A stretch of 64,000 nt of DNA. It comes from Bifidobacterium catenulatum DSM 16992 = JCM 1194 = LMG 11043. GTDB lineage: Bacteria > Actinomycetota > Actinomycetes > Actinomycetales > Bifidobacteriaceae. The stretch is from positions 682,001 through 746,000 of the forward strand of contig NZ_AP012325.1 in NCBI RefSeq assembly GCF_001025195.1, read 5' to 3'. The notes beneath the pieces were generated by a model. That model was not told the origin of the DNA. It ran no database searches and saw only the letters and a program-made list of their open reading frames with translations. The stretch's first letter is position 1, and every line of letters begins with the position of its first letter. Shown here one piece after another: positions 19,028-29,677 of the stretch. The translations under genes and the position numbers were made by a program.

Positions 19028-19067
19028 ATATGCCAAGCATATCTGTTTGGTTGCGTCGAGAGCGCAA
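19028..19067. promoter_or_regulatory. Two inverted repeats between usp and clpC
   Basis: ATATGC-CAA-GCATAT at 19028-19042 and TTGCG-N7-CGCAA at 19051-19067. The second resembles the ClgR operator core CGCYNANRGCG with one mismatch (10 of 11). ClgR controls clp genes in bifidobacteria and other actinobacteria; use here is inferred. Confidence 0.45.
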
Positions 19068-19142
19068 TTTACGCGCGGATGAAACAAACGTCACCGCGAA
19101 TCGGTAGAGTATTGAAGGACTAACAAGAGTGGAAGGACAAGC

Positions 19143-21719
19143 ATGTTCGAACGGTTTACCGACCGTGCGCGGCGCGTGATCGTGCTGGCGCAGGAAGAAG
19201 CTCGTACCCTCCAGCACAACTACATCGGTACCGAGCATCTGCTGCTTGGCCTGATTCGCGAGGGTGACGGCGTTGCAGCCAAGGCGCTGGCCTCAAAGGG
19301 TGTGACCTTGGATGACACCCGCAAACAGGTCGAAGAGATGATTGGTAAGGGGAATGCCACGCCGAACGGCCACATTCCCTTCACCCCGCATGCCAGGCAG
19401 GTGTTGGAGCTGTCGCTGCGTGAGGCGTTGCAGCTGGGGCACAGCTATATCGGCACCGAGCATATCCTGCTCGGTCTGATTCATGAAGGCGAAGGCGTAG
19501 GCACTCAAGTGCTGATCAAGATGGATGTCAATCTTGGTGAACTGCGCAGCGCCACTATCGACTTGATTCGTGGCAATTCCGGTGACGGCAAGGGCGACGG
19601 CAAGGGCGATTTGGCCAACGCCGGTGGCGTACAGGATCGTCGTAACCAGACCGGTTCCGCGATTCTTGACCAGTTTGGCCGCAATTTGACCGCTGAAGCT
19701 GCCGCCGGCAAGCTTGATCCGGTGATTGGTCGCTCGAGTGAGATTGAGCGTGTGATGGTGGTGCTGAGCCGCCGCACCAAGAATAATCCGGTGCTGATCG
19801 GCGAGCCGGGTGTCGGCAAAACCGCTGTGGTCGAAGGTTTGGCGCAGAAGATCAACGCCGGTGACGTTCCGGAGACGCTGAAGGGCAAGCAGGTCTATTC
19901 GTTGGATCTGGGATCCATGGTGGCTGGTTCGCGCTACCGTGGCGATTTCGAGGAACGCCTGAAGAAGGTGCTCAAGGAGATCAAGACCCGCGGTGACATT
20001 GTGCTGTTCATCGATGAGATCCATACCATAGTGGGTGCTGGCTCCGCAGATGGTGCTCTTGGCGCTTCCGACATGCTGAAGCCTATGCTGGCCCGTGGCG
20101 AGCTGCAGACCATTGGCGCCACCACCACCGACGAGTACCGTAAGTACATCGAGAAGGATGCGGCTCTGGAACGTCGTTTCCAGCCGATCCAGGTGCACGA
20201 GCCGAGCATTGCCGAAACCATCGAGATCCTTAAGGGCTTGCGTTCCCGTTACGAGAACCACCACCATGTGACGATCACCGATGGTGCGTTGCAGGCCGCG
20301 GCCGAACTGTCGAGCCGTTACATTCAGGACCGTCACCTGCCTGACAAGGCCATCGATCTGATCGATGAGGCTGGCGCGCGCCTGCGCATCCGTCGACTGA
20401 CCGCTCCGCCGGAACTCAAGGAACTCGACACGAAGATCGCCAAGCTTGCCGAGGAGAAGGACCAGTCCATCAAAGACCAGGACTTCGAAAAGGCTGCTGA
20501 GCTGCGTGATAAGCAGGAGAAGCTGGAAGCCGAACGCAAGCAGAAGGAATCTTCATGGCGTGAAGGCGAATCCGACGTGAAGATGGTCGTAGATGAGGAT
20601 GTCATCGCCGAAGTGATTTCCCAGACCACCGGCATTCCGGTGTTCAAGCTCACCCAGGCCGAGTCCAAGAAGCTCATGACCATGGAAAGCGAGCTGCACA
20701 AGCGCATCATCGGCCAGGATGAGGCCGTGTCCGCATTGAGCCGCTCCATCCGCCGCGCACGTGTTGGTTTGAAGGATCCGAAGCGTCCGTCCGGTTCGTT
20801 TATCTTCGCTGGCCCCACCGGTGTTGGCAAGACCGAGCTGGCCAAGACGCTCGCCGAATTCCTGTTTGACGACGAGGACGCGCTGATTCGTGTCGACATG
20901 TCTGAATTCTCCGAGAAATATGCGGCTTCGCGCCTGTTTGGTGCTCCTCCGGGATACGTCGGCTACGAAGAGGGCGGCGAACTCACCGAGAAGGTGCGTC
21001 GCAAGCCGTTCTCCGTGGTGCTGTTCGATGAGATCGAAAAGGCCCATCCGGATATCTTCAACACGCTGCTGCAGGTATTGGATGATGGTCATCTGACTGA
21101 TGGCCAGGGACGCAAGGTGGACTTCAAGAACACCATCATCATTCTGACCACCAATCTTGGTACTCGTGACATCGCCAAGGCCGCCAACACCGGCTTCAAC
21201 TTGGGTGCCAACACCGAGTCGAGCTACCAGCGCATGAAGGATCAGGTTTCCGCGGAGCTGAAGCAGCAGTTCCGTCCGGAATTCCTGAACCGTCTGGACG
21301 ACATCATCGTGTTCAAGCAGCTCACCGAGCCGCAAGTGCGTCAGATCGTCGATCTTGATGTCAAGCAGCTCAATGATCGCTTGTTCGATCGCCACATGTC
21401 GCTCGAGCTTACTGACGCTGCCAAGGATCTGCTCGCGCAGAAGGGCTTCGACCCGCTGCTGGGCGCGCGTCCGTTGCGTCGTGTGATTCAGCGCGACGTC
21501 GAAGACGCCATTTCGGAGAAGATTCTGATGGGCGAACTTGAAGATGGCCAGCGCGTGAAGGTCGATGCGGAAGGCGAAGGCATTCTGGGCGAGTTCACCT
21601 TTACCGGTGAGGCGTTCGAAGAGCCGAACACGGAGCCTGCCGATACCAAGTCTGCTGAAACTGAAGCTACACCGGCTGAAGCTGAGGCATCTGCCGAATC
21701 GACGGAATCCGCAGAGTAA
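19143..21719 (+). CDS. clpC: ATP-dependent Clp protease ATP-binding subunit ClpC
   Basis: An 858-residue HSP100 unfoldase that feeds substrates to ClpP. Order: two Clp-N repeats (1-145), AAA-1 with Walker A GEPGVGKT near 220, a UVR/middle-domain motif [23 protein letters not shown]-2 with Walker A GPTGVGKT near 557 and a [15 protein letters not shown]lpP-docking-era loop, then a C-terminal small domain. The last 30 residues form a Glu/Ala/Thr-rich tail. The presumed partners clpP1 and clpP2 lie 20 kb downstream. Start ATG is preceded by GGAAGGA. Confidence 0.97.
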   Translation: MFERFTDRARRVIVLAQEEARTLQHNYIGTEHLLLGLIREGDGVAAKALASKGVTLDDTRKQVEEMIGKGNATPNGHIPFTPHARQVLELSLREALQLGHSYIGTEHILLGLIHEGEGVGTQVLIKMDVNLGELRSATIDLIRGNSGDGKGDGKGDLANAGGVQDRRNQTGSAILDQFGRNLTAEAAAGKLDPVIGRSSEIERVMVVLSRRTKNNPVLIGEPGVGKTAVVEGLAQKINAGDVPETLKGKQVYSLDLGSMVAGSRYRGDFEERLKKVLKEIKTRGDIVLFIDEIHTIVGAGSADGALGASDMLKPMLARGELQTIGATTTDEYRKYIEKDAALERRFQPIQVHEPSIAETIEILKGLRSRYENHHHVTITDGALQAAAELSSRYIQDRHLPDKAIDLIDEAGARLRIRRLTAPPELKELDTKIAKLAEEKDQSIKDQDFEKAAELRDKQEKLEAERKQKESSWREGESDVKMVVDEDVIAEVISQTTGIPVFKLTQAESKKLMTMESELHKRIIGQDEAVSALSRSIRRARVGLKDPKRPSGSFIFAGPTGVGKTELAKTLAEFLFDDEDALIRVDMSEFSEKYAASRLFGAPPGYVGYEEGGELTEKVRRKPFSVVLFDEIEKAHPDIFNTLLQVLDDGHLTDGQGRKVDFKNTIIILTTNLGTRDIAKAANTGFNLGANTESSYQRMKDQVSAELKQQFRPEFLNRLDDIIVFKQLTEPQVRQIVDLDVKQLNDRLFDRHMSLELTDAAKDLLAQKGFDPLLGARPLRRVIQRDVEDAISEKILMGELEDGQRVKVDAEGEGILGEFTFTGEAFEEPNTEPADTKSAETEATPAEAEASAESTESAE

Positions 21720-21755
21720 ACAGATTAAACTGGCGCATTGTAGGCGCAACAACAA

Positions 21756-21798
21756 AAGGTCCTGAAATCTTGGGAAAGGTTTCAGGACCTTATTTTTA
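21756..21798 (+). terminator. Intrinsic terminator of clpC
   Basis: Twelve-bp perfect stem AAGGTCCTGAAA (21756-21767) with 21780-21791, followed by ATTTTTAT. Confidence 0.9.
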
Positions 21799-21899
21799 TT
21801 GGAATCCTATATGACTGCATTCGCGGGTGCAAATCGGTTCTTTCGTTTCATGCGAGGTCATATATGAAATCGCACGATATGAAAGATGCAAAAGATACA

Positions 21900-21942
21900 A
21901 AAGGGCTGGTATGCCAACGGTTTCGTCGCATACCAGCCCTTT
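21900..21942 (-). terminator. Terminator of the DUF349 gene
   Basis: Fourteen-bp perfect stem (21900-21913 with 21929-21942). Read on the minus strand it follows the DUF349 stop by 25 bases and is followed by a T-rich stretch. The interval 21799-21899 between the two terminators is AT-rich, with no gene seen. Confidence 0.85.
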
Positions 21943-21967
21943 GATACAGTCGTCGGATCCGGGGAAC

Positions 21968-23404
21968 TTACTTGATGGCGTTCAGCCACTGCTCCTTGGT
22001 GGCCTTCTCGGATTCAAGCTTGGCCTTCTTCTTCGGATCGGATTCGGCCGCGATCTTCGCGTCAAGCTCGGCGAGCTGCGCGTTGAGCTGCTCCTCGAAG
22101 GAGGACTTGCGGGCGTCGGCTTCCGGATCGGACTGCTTCCACGCGGCATCCTCGACAGCCTTGATCTGCTTGTCGACGGCGTCGAGACGACCCTCGATGC
22201 GGCGTACTTCGTCGCGCGGCACATAGCCGATCTGATCCCACTCCTCCTGAATGGCGGCGAGAGCCTGACGAGCCTGCTTGGCGCTTTCCTCATCCTTGAC
22301 GGGAACAAGCGCCTCGGCCTTGACCAGCAGAGCTTCCTTCTTGACGAGATTCTCCTTCTCAGAGGAGCTGATCTGATCACGATCGGCCTGACGCGCGTTG
22401 AAGAATACGTCTGCGGCGGCGCGGAAACGCTCCCACATGGCGTCATCATCACGACGACCGGCGCGACCAGCCTTCTTCCAACGATCCATCAGCTCGGTGA
22501 ACTTGCGGGAAGTCTCAACCCAAGCGGTGGAATCCTGAAGCGCCTCGGCCTCCGCGATGATGGCTTCCTTGGCCGCCTTGGCGGAATTACGTTCTTCGTC
22601 ACGGCTCTGCACCCACTTGCGGCGGGCGAAATTAAACTTGGTGCGGGCCGCGGAGAAGCGGGCCCACAGGGCGTCTGCGTCTTCCTTGTCGATACGGATG
22701 TTGTTGCGCTGGTGTTCCTGCCACTGCTGGAAAAGTGAACGGAACTTGTCGGCAGTGGAACGCCAGTTGGTGTTTTCGTCAAGGGAATCAGCCAATGCCT
22801 CGGCCTTCTCCACAATGGCGGTACGCTCCTCACGAGCCTTGGCGATGGCAGCCTTGCGTGCCTCGGTCAATGCGGTTTTCTTGGCCGCGCCTTCCTCTTT
22901 CAGTGCCTCGAACTGGGCCTTGAGAGCGGCCAGATCGCCCACCACTGCCGGCTGTTCGGTTTCCGCGGACAACGCCTTGATGGTTTCGTCGATTTCGCGG
23001 GACTTCACATTATTGGCCTTGAGCTTGTTGGCGAACAGGTCCAGCTTGGCCTTCAGATCAAGGTAACGGCGGGCATACAGGGCCAGCGCCTCTTCCTTGG
23101 AGGCGTCAGGGAACTGGCCGACCTCACGTTCTCCTTCGCCGTCCTTGACGAACACGGTGCCATCATCGGCGACACGGCCGAACGCTTCGGCGGCCTTCAC
23201 ATCAGCATCGGAGAATCCGGTGGACGCTGCAGCCGGGGCGGTGTGCTGCGGAGCCTTCTTGGCGAAGGCCGCAGGGCTCGGAGCGTGCGGCTTCATTGAA
23301 GCAGGGCTCGGAACGGCCGGTTTGCTGGCCTTGACTGCGGGCGTCGTCGCCTGCTCGGTGGTTTCATTAATGTTCTCGGACGCGGTGACATTCTCGTCGG
23401 CCAT
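21968..23404 (-). CDS. DUF349 repeat protein
   Basis: A 478-residue, almost entirely helical, charged protein. An Ala/Pro-rich N-terminus (1-70) leads into several DUF349 repeats, each with a conserved Trp in a pattern like NWRSTADKFRSLFQQWQEH, STAWVETSRKFTELMDRWKKAG and IQEEWDQIG. DUF349 proteins are widespread in actinobacteria and of unclear function; coiled-coil scaffolding or RNA-related roles have been suggested. The ATG at 23404 is preceded by AAAGGAG; the frame runs further upstream but without homology. Divergent from hisS. Confidence 0.85.
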   Translation of the reverse strand: MADENVTASENINETTEQATTPAVKASKPAVPSPASMKPHAPSPAAFAKKAPQHTAPAAASTGFSDADVKAAEAFGRVADDGTVFVKDGEGEREVGQFPDASKEEALALYARRYLDLKAKLDLFANKLKANNVKSREIDETIKALSAETEQPAVVGDLAALKAQFEALKEEGAAKKTALTEARKAAIAKAREERTAIVEKAEALADSLDENTNWRSTADKFRSLFQQWQEHQRNNIRIDKEDADALWARFSAARTKFNFARRKWVQSRDEERNSAKAAKEAIIAEAEALQDSTAWVETSRKFTELMDRWKKAGRAGRRDDDAMWERFRAAADVFFNARQADRDQISSSEKENLVKKEALLVKAEALVPVKDEESAKQARQALAAIQEEWDQIGYVPRDEVRRIEGRLDAVDKQIKAVEDAAWKQSDPEADARKSSFEEQLNAQLAELDAKIAAESDPKKKAKLESEKATKEQWLNAIK

Positions 23405-23520
23405 GGCCAGCTCCTTTAAGTAAGCTTCATGTAGTGCAGGGGATGCGGATCGTACGAACGTGCTTCCAAAGCCTGAAAAGCGCGATGCATTTTCCGCAAC
23501 CTCATTTATTATAGGGAATC

Positions 23521-24912
23521 GTGGCAAAAGGCGCATCTATTTCAGGATTTCCAGAGTGGCTCCCCTCTGAACGTGTTGTGGAGCAGCGTGTTATCGACAC
23601 GCTCCGTGAAGTTTTCGAGCTCAATGGCTTCATAGGCATTGAAACTCGTGCGGTTGAGCAGGGTTCGAGCCTGCTCAAAAAAGGCGAAACCAGCAAGGAG
23701 ATTTACTTGCTGAGCCGTCTTCAGGAGGTCGGTCATGAGTCCGACACTCCGATTGAAGATCGTCTTGGTCTGCATTTTGATTTGACTGTTCCGCTGAGCC
23801 GTTATGTCGTTGAGCATTCGGGTGATTTGGCGTTCCCGTTTAAGCGTTGGCAGATTCAGAAGGTCTGGCGTGGCGAACGTCCTCAGGAAGGTCGTTTCCG
23901 CGAGTTCGTGCAGGCCGATATCGATGTGATCGGCAATGGTGATCTACCGGATCATTATGAGGTTGAGTTGCCGCTGGTCATGGTATCGGCTTTGGAACGT
24001 CTGCGCGAGTTCGGTCTGCCGAAGGCCACCGTGCATGCGAACAACCGCAAGCTCTCCGAAGGTTTCTACCGTGGTTTGGGCCTGAATGACATCGAAGGCG
24101 TGCTTCGTGAGATCGACAAGCTCGACAAAATCGGTGCCGACGAAGTGGCCAAGCTGCTGGTGGAAGGTTGCGGAGCCGACGAGGATCAGGCTCGTGCGTG
24201 CCTTGAGCTCGCGGAGCTTACCGCCGCCGATGGTGCGGAGCTGTCCAGCAAGTTCGACGCGTTGTGCGAGAAGCACGACATCGCCAATGATTCCGAGGCG
24301 TATGCGCTCGCACGTCAGGGGCTTGACACGTTGGCGATGATTGTTGACGAGGCCGCTCGTATTCGCCCGGGTTCCGTGATTGCGGATCTGAAGATCGCTC
24401 GCGGCTTGGATTACTATACCGGTTCCGTGTATGAGACGTTCCTTGACGGTGCAGCCTCGCTCGGGTCCATCTGCTCCGGAGGCCGTTACGACAACCTCGC
24501 ATCGCAAGGCAGCAAGAAGTACCCGGGTGTGGGCCTGTCCATCGGCCTGTCCCGCTTGGTTTCGTACATGCTGCACACCGCCGGTGCCCACGCGAATCGT
24601 GTGTCCCCGGCTTCTGTGCTCGTGGCCGTGTGGAACGAGGAGAACCGTTCCGCGTCCAACCTGATCGCCAACCAGCTGCGTGCCCGTGGCATCGCCGCTG
24701 ACGTGGCTCCGACCGCGGCCAAGCTCGGCAAGCAGATCAAGTATGCCGACAAGCTCGGCATTCCGTACGTGTGGTTCCCTGCAGACGAGTCCGCGCAAGA
24801 CGCTTCGGACGAAGTCAAGAACATTATCACAGGTGACCAGCAGCCGGCCGACGCACAGTCTTGGGAGCCGGATACTGTGTATGCCCAGCAAACCGTTACT
24901 GTAGAAGCCTGA
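23521..24912 (+). CDS. hisS: Histidine-tRNA ligase
   Basis: Class II synthetase, 463 residues. Seen are motif 2 (RPQEGRFREFVQADIDVIG), the histidine-binding LDYYTGSVYE, and motif 3 around GGRYDNL followed by GVGLSIGLSRL; the C-terminal anticodon domain is around 345-440. The start is a GTG at 23521 (product MAKGASISGF); homology begins at once, supporting it. aspS follows after 42 bases, and the pairing hisS-aspS is common in Gram-positives. No T-box leader is visible upstream. Confidence 0.96.
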   Translation: MAKGASISGFPEWLPSERVVEQRVIDTLREVFELNGFIGIETRAVEQGSSLLKKGETSKEIYLLSRLQEVGHESDTPIEDRLGLHFDLTVPLSRYVVEHSGDLAFPFKRWQIQKVWRGERPQEGRFREFVQADIDVIGNGDLPDHYEVELPLVMVSALERLREFGLPKATVHANNRKLSEGFYRGLGLNDIEGVLREIDKLDKIGADEVAKLLVEGCGADEDQARACLELAELTAADGAELSSKFDALCEKHDIANDSEAYALARQGLDTLAMIVDEAARIRPGSVIADLKIARGLDYYTGSVYETFLDGAASLGSICSGGRYDNLASQGSKKYPGVGLSIGLSRLVSYMLHTAGAHANRVSPASVLVAVWNEENRSASNLIANQLRARGIAADVAPTAAKLGKQIKYADKLGIPYVWFPADESAQDASDEVKNIITGDQQPADAQSWEPDTVYAQQTVTVEA

Positions 24913-24954
24913 AATCGCAAGACTTCAATCAAGAGAATAAGGAATAGGGGAAGC

Positions 24955-26754
24955 ATGAGCCAGACGGCTTATAGAACACATCATGCAACCGAAGTGACCG
25001 AGGAACTCGTCGGTCAGAAGGTGACGCTCTCCGGTTGGGTTGATCGTCGTCGCGACCACGGCGGCGTGGCCTTCATCGATCTTCGCGACAACACTGGTTT
25101 GGTGCAGGTTGTCATTTATGACGAGGACATGGCACGTCCGCTGCGTTCCGAGTTTGTGATTCAGGTTGTAGGCGAGGTCCGCCTGCGTCCGGACGGCAAT
25201 GAGAACGATCATCTGGCCACCGGCAAGATCGAGGTCGTTGCCGAAAGCATCGAGGTGCTTGCCAAGTCCGATGCGCTGCCGTTCCAGGTGTCCACCGCTT
25301 TGGAGAACGAGTCCGAGAACAAGCTGCCGGGTGAGGAAGTTCGTCTCAAGTACCGTTATCTCGATCTGCGTCGTCCGTCCATGCAGCGCAATCTGAAGTT
25401 GCGTTCCCAGATGTCGAAGGCCGCACGCCACGCTCTGGAGGAGATGGGCTTCGAAGAGGTCGAAACTCCGACCATGATCAAGTCCACGCCGGAAGGCGCC
25501 CGCGATTTCGTGGTGCCGGCCCGTTTGGTGCCGGGCTCCTGGTACGCGTTGCCGCAGTCCCCGCAGTTGCTCAAGCAGCTGCTCATGGTCTCTGGCGTGG
25601 AACGCTACTACCAGCTGGCACGTTGCTACCGTGATGAGGATTTCCGTGCCGACCGACAGCCGGAGTTCACCCAGCTTGATATGGAAATGGCATTCGTGGA
25701 TCAGGAAGATGTGATGGCCATGGCCGAAAAGGTCATCGCCGCCATTTGGAAGTCTGCAGGCTATGAGATCCAGCTGCCGATTCAGCGCATCACTTGGCAG
25801 GAAGCCATGGATAAGTACGGCTCCGACAAGCCGGATCTGCGTTTCGGCAATCCACTGATCGAGCTGACTGACTACTTCAAGAACACTCCGTTCCGCGTGT
25901 TCCAGGCTCCGTACGTCGGCGCGGTGCTCTTCAAGGGTGGCGCAGCCACGCCTCGCCGCCAGTTCGACGCTTGGCAGGATTGGGCCAAGCAGCGCGGCGC
26001 CAAGGGCCTTGCCTACGTGGTGTTCGCTGAGAACGGCGAGCTCAAGGGACCTGTTGCCAAAAACCTGTCTGAAGAGGAACGCGCTGGCCTGAAGGAAGCC
26101 GTTGGCGCGGAAGACGGCGATGCCGTGTTCTTCGCCGCAGGCCGCCGCATCTCCGCTCAGGAGCTGCTGGGTGCCGTGCGTGTGGAATTGGCTGATCGTG
26201 CCGGTCTGCTCAAGCCCGACGATTTCGCGTTCACCTGGGTTGTGGACTTCCCGCTGTTCAAGGCCGCCGACGATCCGGATGATGACGATGTGGCGGTCGG
26301 CCACTCCAAGTGGACTTCTATGCACCACCCATTCACCATGCCGTCCAAGGATTGGATTGACACCTTCGACAAGGATCCGGAACACGCCATGTCCGATTCC
26401 TACGACATCGTGTGCAACGGTAACGAAATGGGCGGCGGTTCCGTCCGTATCCACCGCGATGACATTCAGGATCGTGTGCTCGATGTGCTCGGCATCACTC
26501 CTGAAGAGGCTGCCGACAAGTTCGGATTCCTGCTTGAAGCCTTCAAGTACGGCGCTCCGCCGCATGCTGGCATCGCTCTCGGTTGGGATCGTACCGCAGC
26601 CATCCTGGCTGGCGCCGACTCCATCCGCGACGTCATCGCCTTCCCGAAGGCTGGCGGCGGTCGTGATCCGCTGACCGGCGCTCCGGCTCCGATTTCCGAC
26701 GAACAGCGTGCGGAAACCGGCGTTGATTATGATCCGGAAGAAGACGAAGACTGA
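24955..26754 (+). CDS. aspS: Aspartate-tRNA ligase
   Basis: Class II synthetase of 599 residues, normal for bacterial-type AspRS. Visible parts: N-terminal OB fold ([20 protein letters not shown]), motif 1/2 ([23 protein letters not shown]), the bacterial GAD insertion in the middle, and motif 3 ([13 protein letters not shown]). The C-terminus ends in an acidic EEDED. A GGGGAAGC stretch precedes the ATG. Probably cotranscribed with hisS. Whether it also mischarges tRNA-Asn cannot be judged from this window. Confidence 0.97.
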   Translation: MSQTAYRTHHATEVTEELVGQKVTLSGWVDRRRDHGGVAFIDLRDNTGLVQVVIYDEDMARPLRSEFVIQVVGEVRLRPDGNENDHLATGKIEVVAESIEVLAKSDALPFQVSTALENESENKLPGEEVRLKYRYLDLRRPSMQRNLKLRSQMSKAARHALEEMGFEEVETPTMIKSTPEGARDFVVPARLVPGSWYALPQSPQLLKQLLMVSGVERYYQLARCYRDEDFRADRQPEFTQLDMEMAFVDQEDVMAMAEKVIAAIWKSAGYEIQLPIQRITWQEAMDKYGSDKPDLRFGNPLIELTDYFKNTPFRVFQAPYVGAVLFKGGAATPRRQFDAWQDWAKQRGAKGLAYVVFAENGELKGPVAKNLSEEERAGLKEAVGAEDGDAVFFAAGRRISAQELLGAVRVELADRAGLLKPDDFAFTWVVDFPLFKAADDPDDDDVAVGHSKWTSMHHPFTMPSKDWIDTFDKDPEHAMSDSYDIVCNGNEMGGGSVRIHRDDIQDRVLDVLGITPEEAADKFGFLLEAFKYGAPPHAGIALGWDRTAAILAGADSIRDVIAFPKAGGGRDPLTGAPAPISDEQRAETGVDYDPEEDED

Positions 26755-26775
26755 TAGCGTTTTCGCTTTGAGATA

Positions 26776-26821
26776 ACAGGCTGCCTTTGCATGAGAGACC
26801 ATGCGAGGACAGCCTGTTTTT
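26776..26821 (+). terminator. Terminator of hisS-aspS
   Basis: ACAGGCTG (26776-26783) pairs with CAGCCTGT (26810-26817); an inner GCAT/ATGC pair extends the stem, and a T run follows. Confidence 0.88.
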
Positions 26822-26911
26822 ATTGTATGCGTTGTCTATTTTCTCTTGCTGCCGGTATGGTGGAGCAAAGATGAGTATTGAAATATTATGAGAAAGAGCT
26901 GAATCTGTAGT

Positions 26912-28465
26912 ATGAATTTGAAACAATCGTTGGAAAAACATGATTTTCATGGTGTCTGGATGCGGCTTCTCGCGTTGGCGATGACACTGATTGTGACAGT
27001 GAGCGCACTCGTTGCATCCCCAGTCAGCGCTAACGCTGCCGAAGTCGGAGACCCCTCCGCAGTCAAGGGCAAAACCTACGCGGTTGGTACTGATACCACG
27101 TTCGCACCGTTCGAATATCGGGAGAACGGCAAGATGACCGGTATCGATATGGAACTGATCCGTGCCATCGCCCAAGAAGAAGGATTCAAAGTCACCATCC
27201 AATCATTGGGTTTCAATGCGGCATTGCAGGCTTTGAGCTCCAATCAGGTGGATGTGGTGATCGCAGGCATGTCAATCACCGACGAACGCAAGGCGACCTA
27301 CGATTTTTCCAATCCTTACTTCCAGTCCGGCATTCAAATGGCCATCGCTGAAAACAACGATAGTATTACCAGTTACAAGGATCTTGACGGTAAAACCGTT
27401 GTTGCGAAAACCGGTTCGGAAGGTGAATCCTACGCTAAGCAACATGCGAGCGAGTATGGCTACACTGTGACTTCTGTGGACCAGTCGTCAACCATGTACG
27501 AGATGGTCAAATCCGGCAATGCGGACGCGGTATTCGACGACTATCCGGTGCTTGCCTACGGTGTTTCCCAAAATAACGGTTTGAAGATCGTGACACCGAA
27601 GGTGCCGCACGGCGAATATGGCATGGCCGTGAATAAAGGCAAGAACGCTGATCTGCTGGCCGCCATCGACGATGGTTTGAACAAGCTCATCGCTTCGGGC
27701 GAATATGAGACGATCGTTGCGCAGTATTTGGGCGAAGCCGGCGCGAAGGAACAGGTCGAGGCGATTTCCGGCAAGGTCACCGACAATGGTGCCGACGATG
27801 CGGCTCAGAAGAAAGTCGGTTTTTGGGGGCTTGTCAAACAGTCGATGCCGGCTTTGCTGACCGGTCTGAAGAACACGTTGTTGATTACCTTGCTGTCATT
27901 TGCGATCGCGCTGGTTCTGGGTGTCGCTTTTGGTTTGATGAAGGTGTCTGAAAACAAGATTCTGGAAGGCATAGCCAAGGTCTATATTGCAGTGTTTCGT
28001 GGTACGCCGATTCTGGTATGGGCGTTCTTCTTCTATTTTGGTGTGCCGCAGCTGATCGGGCACAGTGTGAACATTTGGGTTGCGGGCGCGTTGACGCTGT
28101 CGCTCAATTCCGGCGCATATCTGGCGGAAATCGTGCGTGGCGCCGTGCAGTCCGTTGACTCTGGTCAGATGGAGGGCGCACGCTCGCTTGGCCTCAATCA
28201 TCATCAGGCTATGGCGCGCGTGATCATGCCTCAGGCCGCTGCGATCGCCATGCCATCGATCATCAACCAGCTGGTCATTATGATCAAGGATTCCTCGCTG
28301 CTGCTGGCCATCGGCTTCGGTGAATTGCTGTACCAGGCGCAGCAATTGTATGCGGCGAACTTCCGCGTCACCGAAACGTTGCTGATCGTCGGTGTGATGT
28401 ACTTCGTGGCCATCACCATCCTCACATGGCTGGCCAATATCGTTGACAGGAAGGTGAATCGATGA
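26912..28465 (+). CDS. Polar amino-acid ABC transporter: substrate-binding protein fused to permease
   Basis: A 517-residue two-function protein. After a signal peptide (hydrophobic core at about 18-42, ending SANAAE) comes a family 3 solute-binding domain (about 50-275: [41 protein letters not shown]), then a permease domain with five or so helices (about 305-515) and the EAA-like loop [21 protein letters not shown]. Fused systems of this kind (GlnP-type in lactic acid bacteria) import glutamine, glutamate or similar. One polypeptide per subunit would place two binding domains in a homodimeric transporter. The ATPase gene overlaps its stop by ATGA. Confidence 0.9.
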   Translation: MNLKQSLEKHDFHGVWMRLLALAMTLIVTVSALVASPVSANAAEVGDPSAVKGKTYAVGTDTTFAPFEYRENGKMTGIDMELIRAIAQEEGFKVTIQSLGFNAALQALSSNQVDVVIAGMSITDERKATYDFSNPYFQSGIQMAIAENNDSITSYKDLDGKTVVAKTGSEGESYAKQHASEYGYTVTSVDQSSTMYEMVKSGNADAVFDDYPVLAYGVSQNNGLKIVTPKVPHGEYGMAVNKGKNADLLAAIDDGLNKLIASGEYETIVAQYLGEAGAKEQVEAISGKVTDNGADDAAQKKVGFWGLVKQSMPALLTGLKNTLLITLLSFAIALVLGVAFGLMKVSENKILEGIAKVYIAVFRGTPILVWAFFFYFGVPQLIGHSVNIWVAGALTLSLNSGAYLAEIVRGAVQSVDSGQMEGARSLGLNHHQAMARVIMPQAAAIAMPSIINQLVIMIKDSSLLLAIGFGELLYQAQQLYAANFRVTETLLIVGVMYFVAITILTWLANIVDRKVNR

Positions 28466-29226
28466 GCGAGAACGGCAATCACGGCAACAATGATGGCGAA
28501 GTGATCATCGACGTCAAGAATCTGCATAAAAACTATGGCCATACGGAAGTCATCAAAGGCGTCGATCTTACGGTACGCAAGGGCGAGGTGATTTGCATCA
28601 TCGGACCGTCCGGTGCCGGTAAATCCACCATATTGCGTTGCCTGAATGGACTCGAAAAAGCCTCCAGCGGCCAGATTGTGGTCAACGGCCATGATTTGGG
28701 CGATCCGCACGTGAACATCGACCAGGTGCGTGAGCAGGTTGGCATGGTGTTCCAGCATTTCAACCTGTTCAACAACATGAGCGTGATCGACAACATCACT
28801 CTCGCGCCGAAACTGGTGCACAAGAAAACCGACGAGCAGGCACGAGAACATGCGATGGCATTGCTGAAAACCGTGGGATTGGCCGAAAAGGCCGATGTTA
28901 TGCCGAAATCGTTGTCAGGCGGTCAAAAGCAGCGTGTGGCCATCGCTCGCTCCTTGGCCATGCGCCCAAAAGTCATGCTGTTCGACGAGGCCACATCGGC
29001 GCTCGACCCGGAAATGGTCGGAGATGTGCTCGAAGTCATTCGTGAACTGGCCGAAGAGGGAATGACCATGGTGCTGGTGACCCATGAGATGGGTTTCGCC
29101 CGCGAAGTGGCCACCCGTGTGATCTTTACGGATGCGGGCGTGATCGAAGAGGAAGGCACTCCGGATGAGATCTTCAACCATCCGAAGAGCGAACGTCTGA
29201 AGACATTCCTTTCCAAAGTGCTCTGA
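28462..29226 (+). CDS. Polar amino-acid ABC transporter ATPase
   Basis: A 254-residue ATPase of the GlnQ/HisP group. Walker [11 protein letters not shown]-loop [11 protein letters not shown], signature [17 protein letters not shown], Walker [15 protein letters not shown], and the H-loop histidine in VTHEMGF are all intact. The D-loop carries DEATSALD in place of the usual DEPTSALD, a tolerated variant. Overlapping start with the fused permease ensures matched synthesis. Substrate is probably glutamine or a related polar amino acid. Confidence 0.93.
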   Translation: MSENGNHGNNDGEVIIDVKNLHKNYGHTEVIKGVDLTVRKGEVICIIGPSGAGKSTILRCLNGLEKASSGQIVVNGHDLGDPHVNIDQVREQVGMVFQHFNLFNNMSVIDNITLAPKLVHKKTDEQAREHAMALLKTVGLAEKADVMPKSLSGGQKQRVAIARSLAMRPKVMLFDEATSALDPEMVGDVLEVIRELAEEGMTMVLVTHEMGFAREVATRVIFTDAGVIEEEGTPDEIFNHPKSERLKTFLSKVL

Positions 29227-29314
29227 CGGTTTTGACAGGGTGGCATGCGGATTACGGTGGTAACGTGATGGTTGCGCCATCGTAAAGGTTCGCATACGAA
29301 TCTGCATGTAAAAG

Positions 29315-29361
29315 ACAGGCGAATGTAGGATGAAATTCATCTTGCGTTCGCCTGTTTTGCT
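29315..29361 (+). terminator. Terminator of the fused amino-acid ABC operon
   Basis: ACAGGCGAA (29315-29323) pairs with TTCGCCTGT (29347-29355), with an inner GATGAA/TTCATC palindrome, then a T-rich tail. Confidence 0.85.
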
Positions 29362-29396
29362 CTTTCTCGTTGCCTGGTGTTCCTACGTTGGAATAC

Positions 29397-29531
29397 ATGA
29401 GTATTGGTGATATGTGTCGCCGCGTTATGGACGGTTTCAAATTCAAGGTTTCCGAACGGGTAGTGTTCGGTGCGGTGGTTGTATTGTTCGTAATATCCGT
29501 GCTGGCTATCGAATTACCGCGATTGTGGTAG
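29397..29531 (+). CDS. Possible 44-residue single-pass membrane protein
   Basis: A short frame in the 451-base gap between the two ABC operons. It encodes a basic N-terminus (CRRVMDGFKFKVSER) followed by a clear hydrophobic helix (VVFGAVVVLFVISVLAIEL) and stops at PRLW. The positive-inside pattern and helix length are what a real small membrane protein would show. The Shine-Dalgarno is weak (GGAA at 29390-29393). The rest of the gap (29532-29597) holds no other candidate. Confidence 0.4.
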   Translation: MSIGDMCRRVMDGFKFKVSERVVFGAVVVLFVISVLAIELPRLW

Positions 29532-29597
29532 CTGCCATCATGGTGCGTGAGATATGAGATATCAGTATTGCGGTCGGTAACGCGCTATGATGCATTT

Positions 29598-29615
29598 TGA
29601 GACAACGCTGTCTCA
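29598..29615. promoter_or_regulatory. Palindrome upstream of the gluABCD-like operon
   Basis: TGAGACA-ACGC-TGTCTCA, a perfect 7-bp inverted repeat 62 bases before the gluA start. Position suits an operator for the glutamate-type operon; it does not match a site I recognise, such as AmtR. Confidence 0.4.
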
Positions 29616-29677
29616 TATTTCGAGCACGTCAGGGGACGGTAACAGCCGCGGAAACATGGCTTCCATATACTATCCGT

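Noticed and set aside
24925..26802. Long open frame opposite aspS (625 codons)
   Set aside because: Antisense shadow generated by the GC-biased codons of aspS; no plausible domain or ribosome binding site.
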